DNA of 6,071 nucleotides from Salinirussus sp. Its GTDB lineage: Archaea > Halobacteriota > Halobacteria > Halobacteriales > Haloarculaceae. Below the pieces are notes generated by a model, which was given only the letters and a program-made list of their open reading frames with translations, was not told where the DNA came from and made no database searches. Numbering within the stretch: position 1 is the first letter of the stretch; each line of letters opens with the position of its first letter. The translations under genes and the position numbers were made by a program. Positions 5,828 to 6,071 of the stretch are shown one piece after another. The stretch is from NCBI GenBank assembly GCA_028275005.1, contig JAQCNN010000287.1, positions 1 to 6,071 of the forward strand, read 5' to 3'.

Positions 5828-5849
5828 GTGAGAGACGCCGGTGGCTCAC
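5828..5849. terminator. Weak stem-loop in the convergent gap
   Basis: GTGAG at 5828-5832 pairs with CTCAC at 5845-5849 over a 12-nt loop, 15 nt after the channel stop. A tighter palindrome, GACAG-C-CTGTC, follows at 5859-5869. Both lie in the 67-nt gap between two converging genes, where terminators are expected, but the stems are short and no T-run is present. Confidence 0.2.
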
Positions 5850-5879
5850 ACCCGAAACGACAGCCTGTCCGGGGCGGGG

Positions 5880-6071
5880 TCACCAACCGGTGGGGTTGAG
5901 GAGGTACTTCGCCGCGAGGTACCCCCCCGAGACGACGACCGAGACGAACGAAGCCCGCCGAAGCAGGGTTGCCAGCCCGGCGAGGACTGCGGTGTCCAGG
6001 ACGGCGCTCGAACCGAGAAAGACCAGCACAGACACCACGAGGACCGCAGCCGCGAGTCGGTCCGCCTCGCT
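5880..6071 (-). CDS. Unrecognised membrane protein, C-terminal part (cut by window edge)
   Basis: An open minus-strand frame runs from the right edge to a TGA at 5880-5882, giving the last 63 residues; its start lies beyond the window. The fragment begins SEADRLAAAVLVVSVLVFLG and contains two hydrophobic segments (about fragment residues 6-20 and 25-33, or one long hairpin) and a third near 42-56, ending KYLLNPTGW. Third codon positions are strongly G/C and the composition (Ala, Val, Leu, Ser) is that of a haloarchaeal membrane protein, which supports coding. I do not recognise the family. It converges on the channel gene with 67 nt between the stops. Confidence 0.55.
   Translation of the reverse strand, partial: SEADRLAAAVLVVSVLVFLGSSAVLDTAVLAGLATLLRRASFVSVVVSGGYLAAKYLLNPTGW

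Overview
The window looks like chromosomal DNA from a halophilic archaeon (class Halobacteria). It is GC-rich. Its soluble and secreted proteins are rich in Asp, Glu and Thr. Several genes have AT-rich TATA-like boxes just upstream of near-leaderless starts. The protein families found (PsiE-type membrane protein, CARDB secreted protein, short PadR regulator, MATE exporter, Kv-type channel with a zinc ribbon) all fit that group. Genus cannot be told from the sequence alone. I see no rRNA, tRNA, CRISPR array or insertion sequence.

Layout: (1) 131-1775, minus strand: a secreted CARDB-domain protein (714-1775) followed downstream by a small PsiE-family membrane protein (131-580) that has its own TATA box and a GTG start. 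(2) 1776-2061: a divergent intergenic region with two inverted repeats, a direct repeat and the likely padR promoter. (3) 2062-4832, plus strand: PadR-family regulator, MATE-family multidrug/Na+ exporter and MsrA-type methionine sulfoxide reductase, in one direction. The last two are only 39 nt apart. This reads as a regulator-exporter-repair cassette for toxic or oxidising compounds (inference). (4) 4833-5038: an intergenic region with a long compound stem-loop (4933-4998). (5) 5039-5812, plus strand: a six-segment voltage-gated K+ channel with a GFGN filter and a C-terminal zinc ribbon. Its arginine codons are very unlike those of its neighbours. (6) 5880-6071, minus strand: the C-terminal end of an unrecognised membrane protein cut by the window edge, convergent with the channel gene.

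Most notable: the channel gene's codon use (13 of 18 Arg codons AGA/AGG, against 2 of 58 in the three upstream plus-strand genes), its zinc-ribbon tail, the 66-nt stem-loop just upstream of it, the single-cysteine MsrA lacking the usual NRQGND-type loop, and the palindromes in the padR divergent region. None of these is proof of a new system. The PadR-MATE-MsrA cassette and the channel with its structured leader are the best candidates for follow-up.
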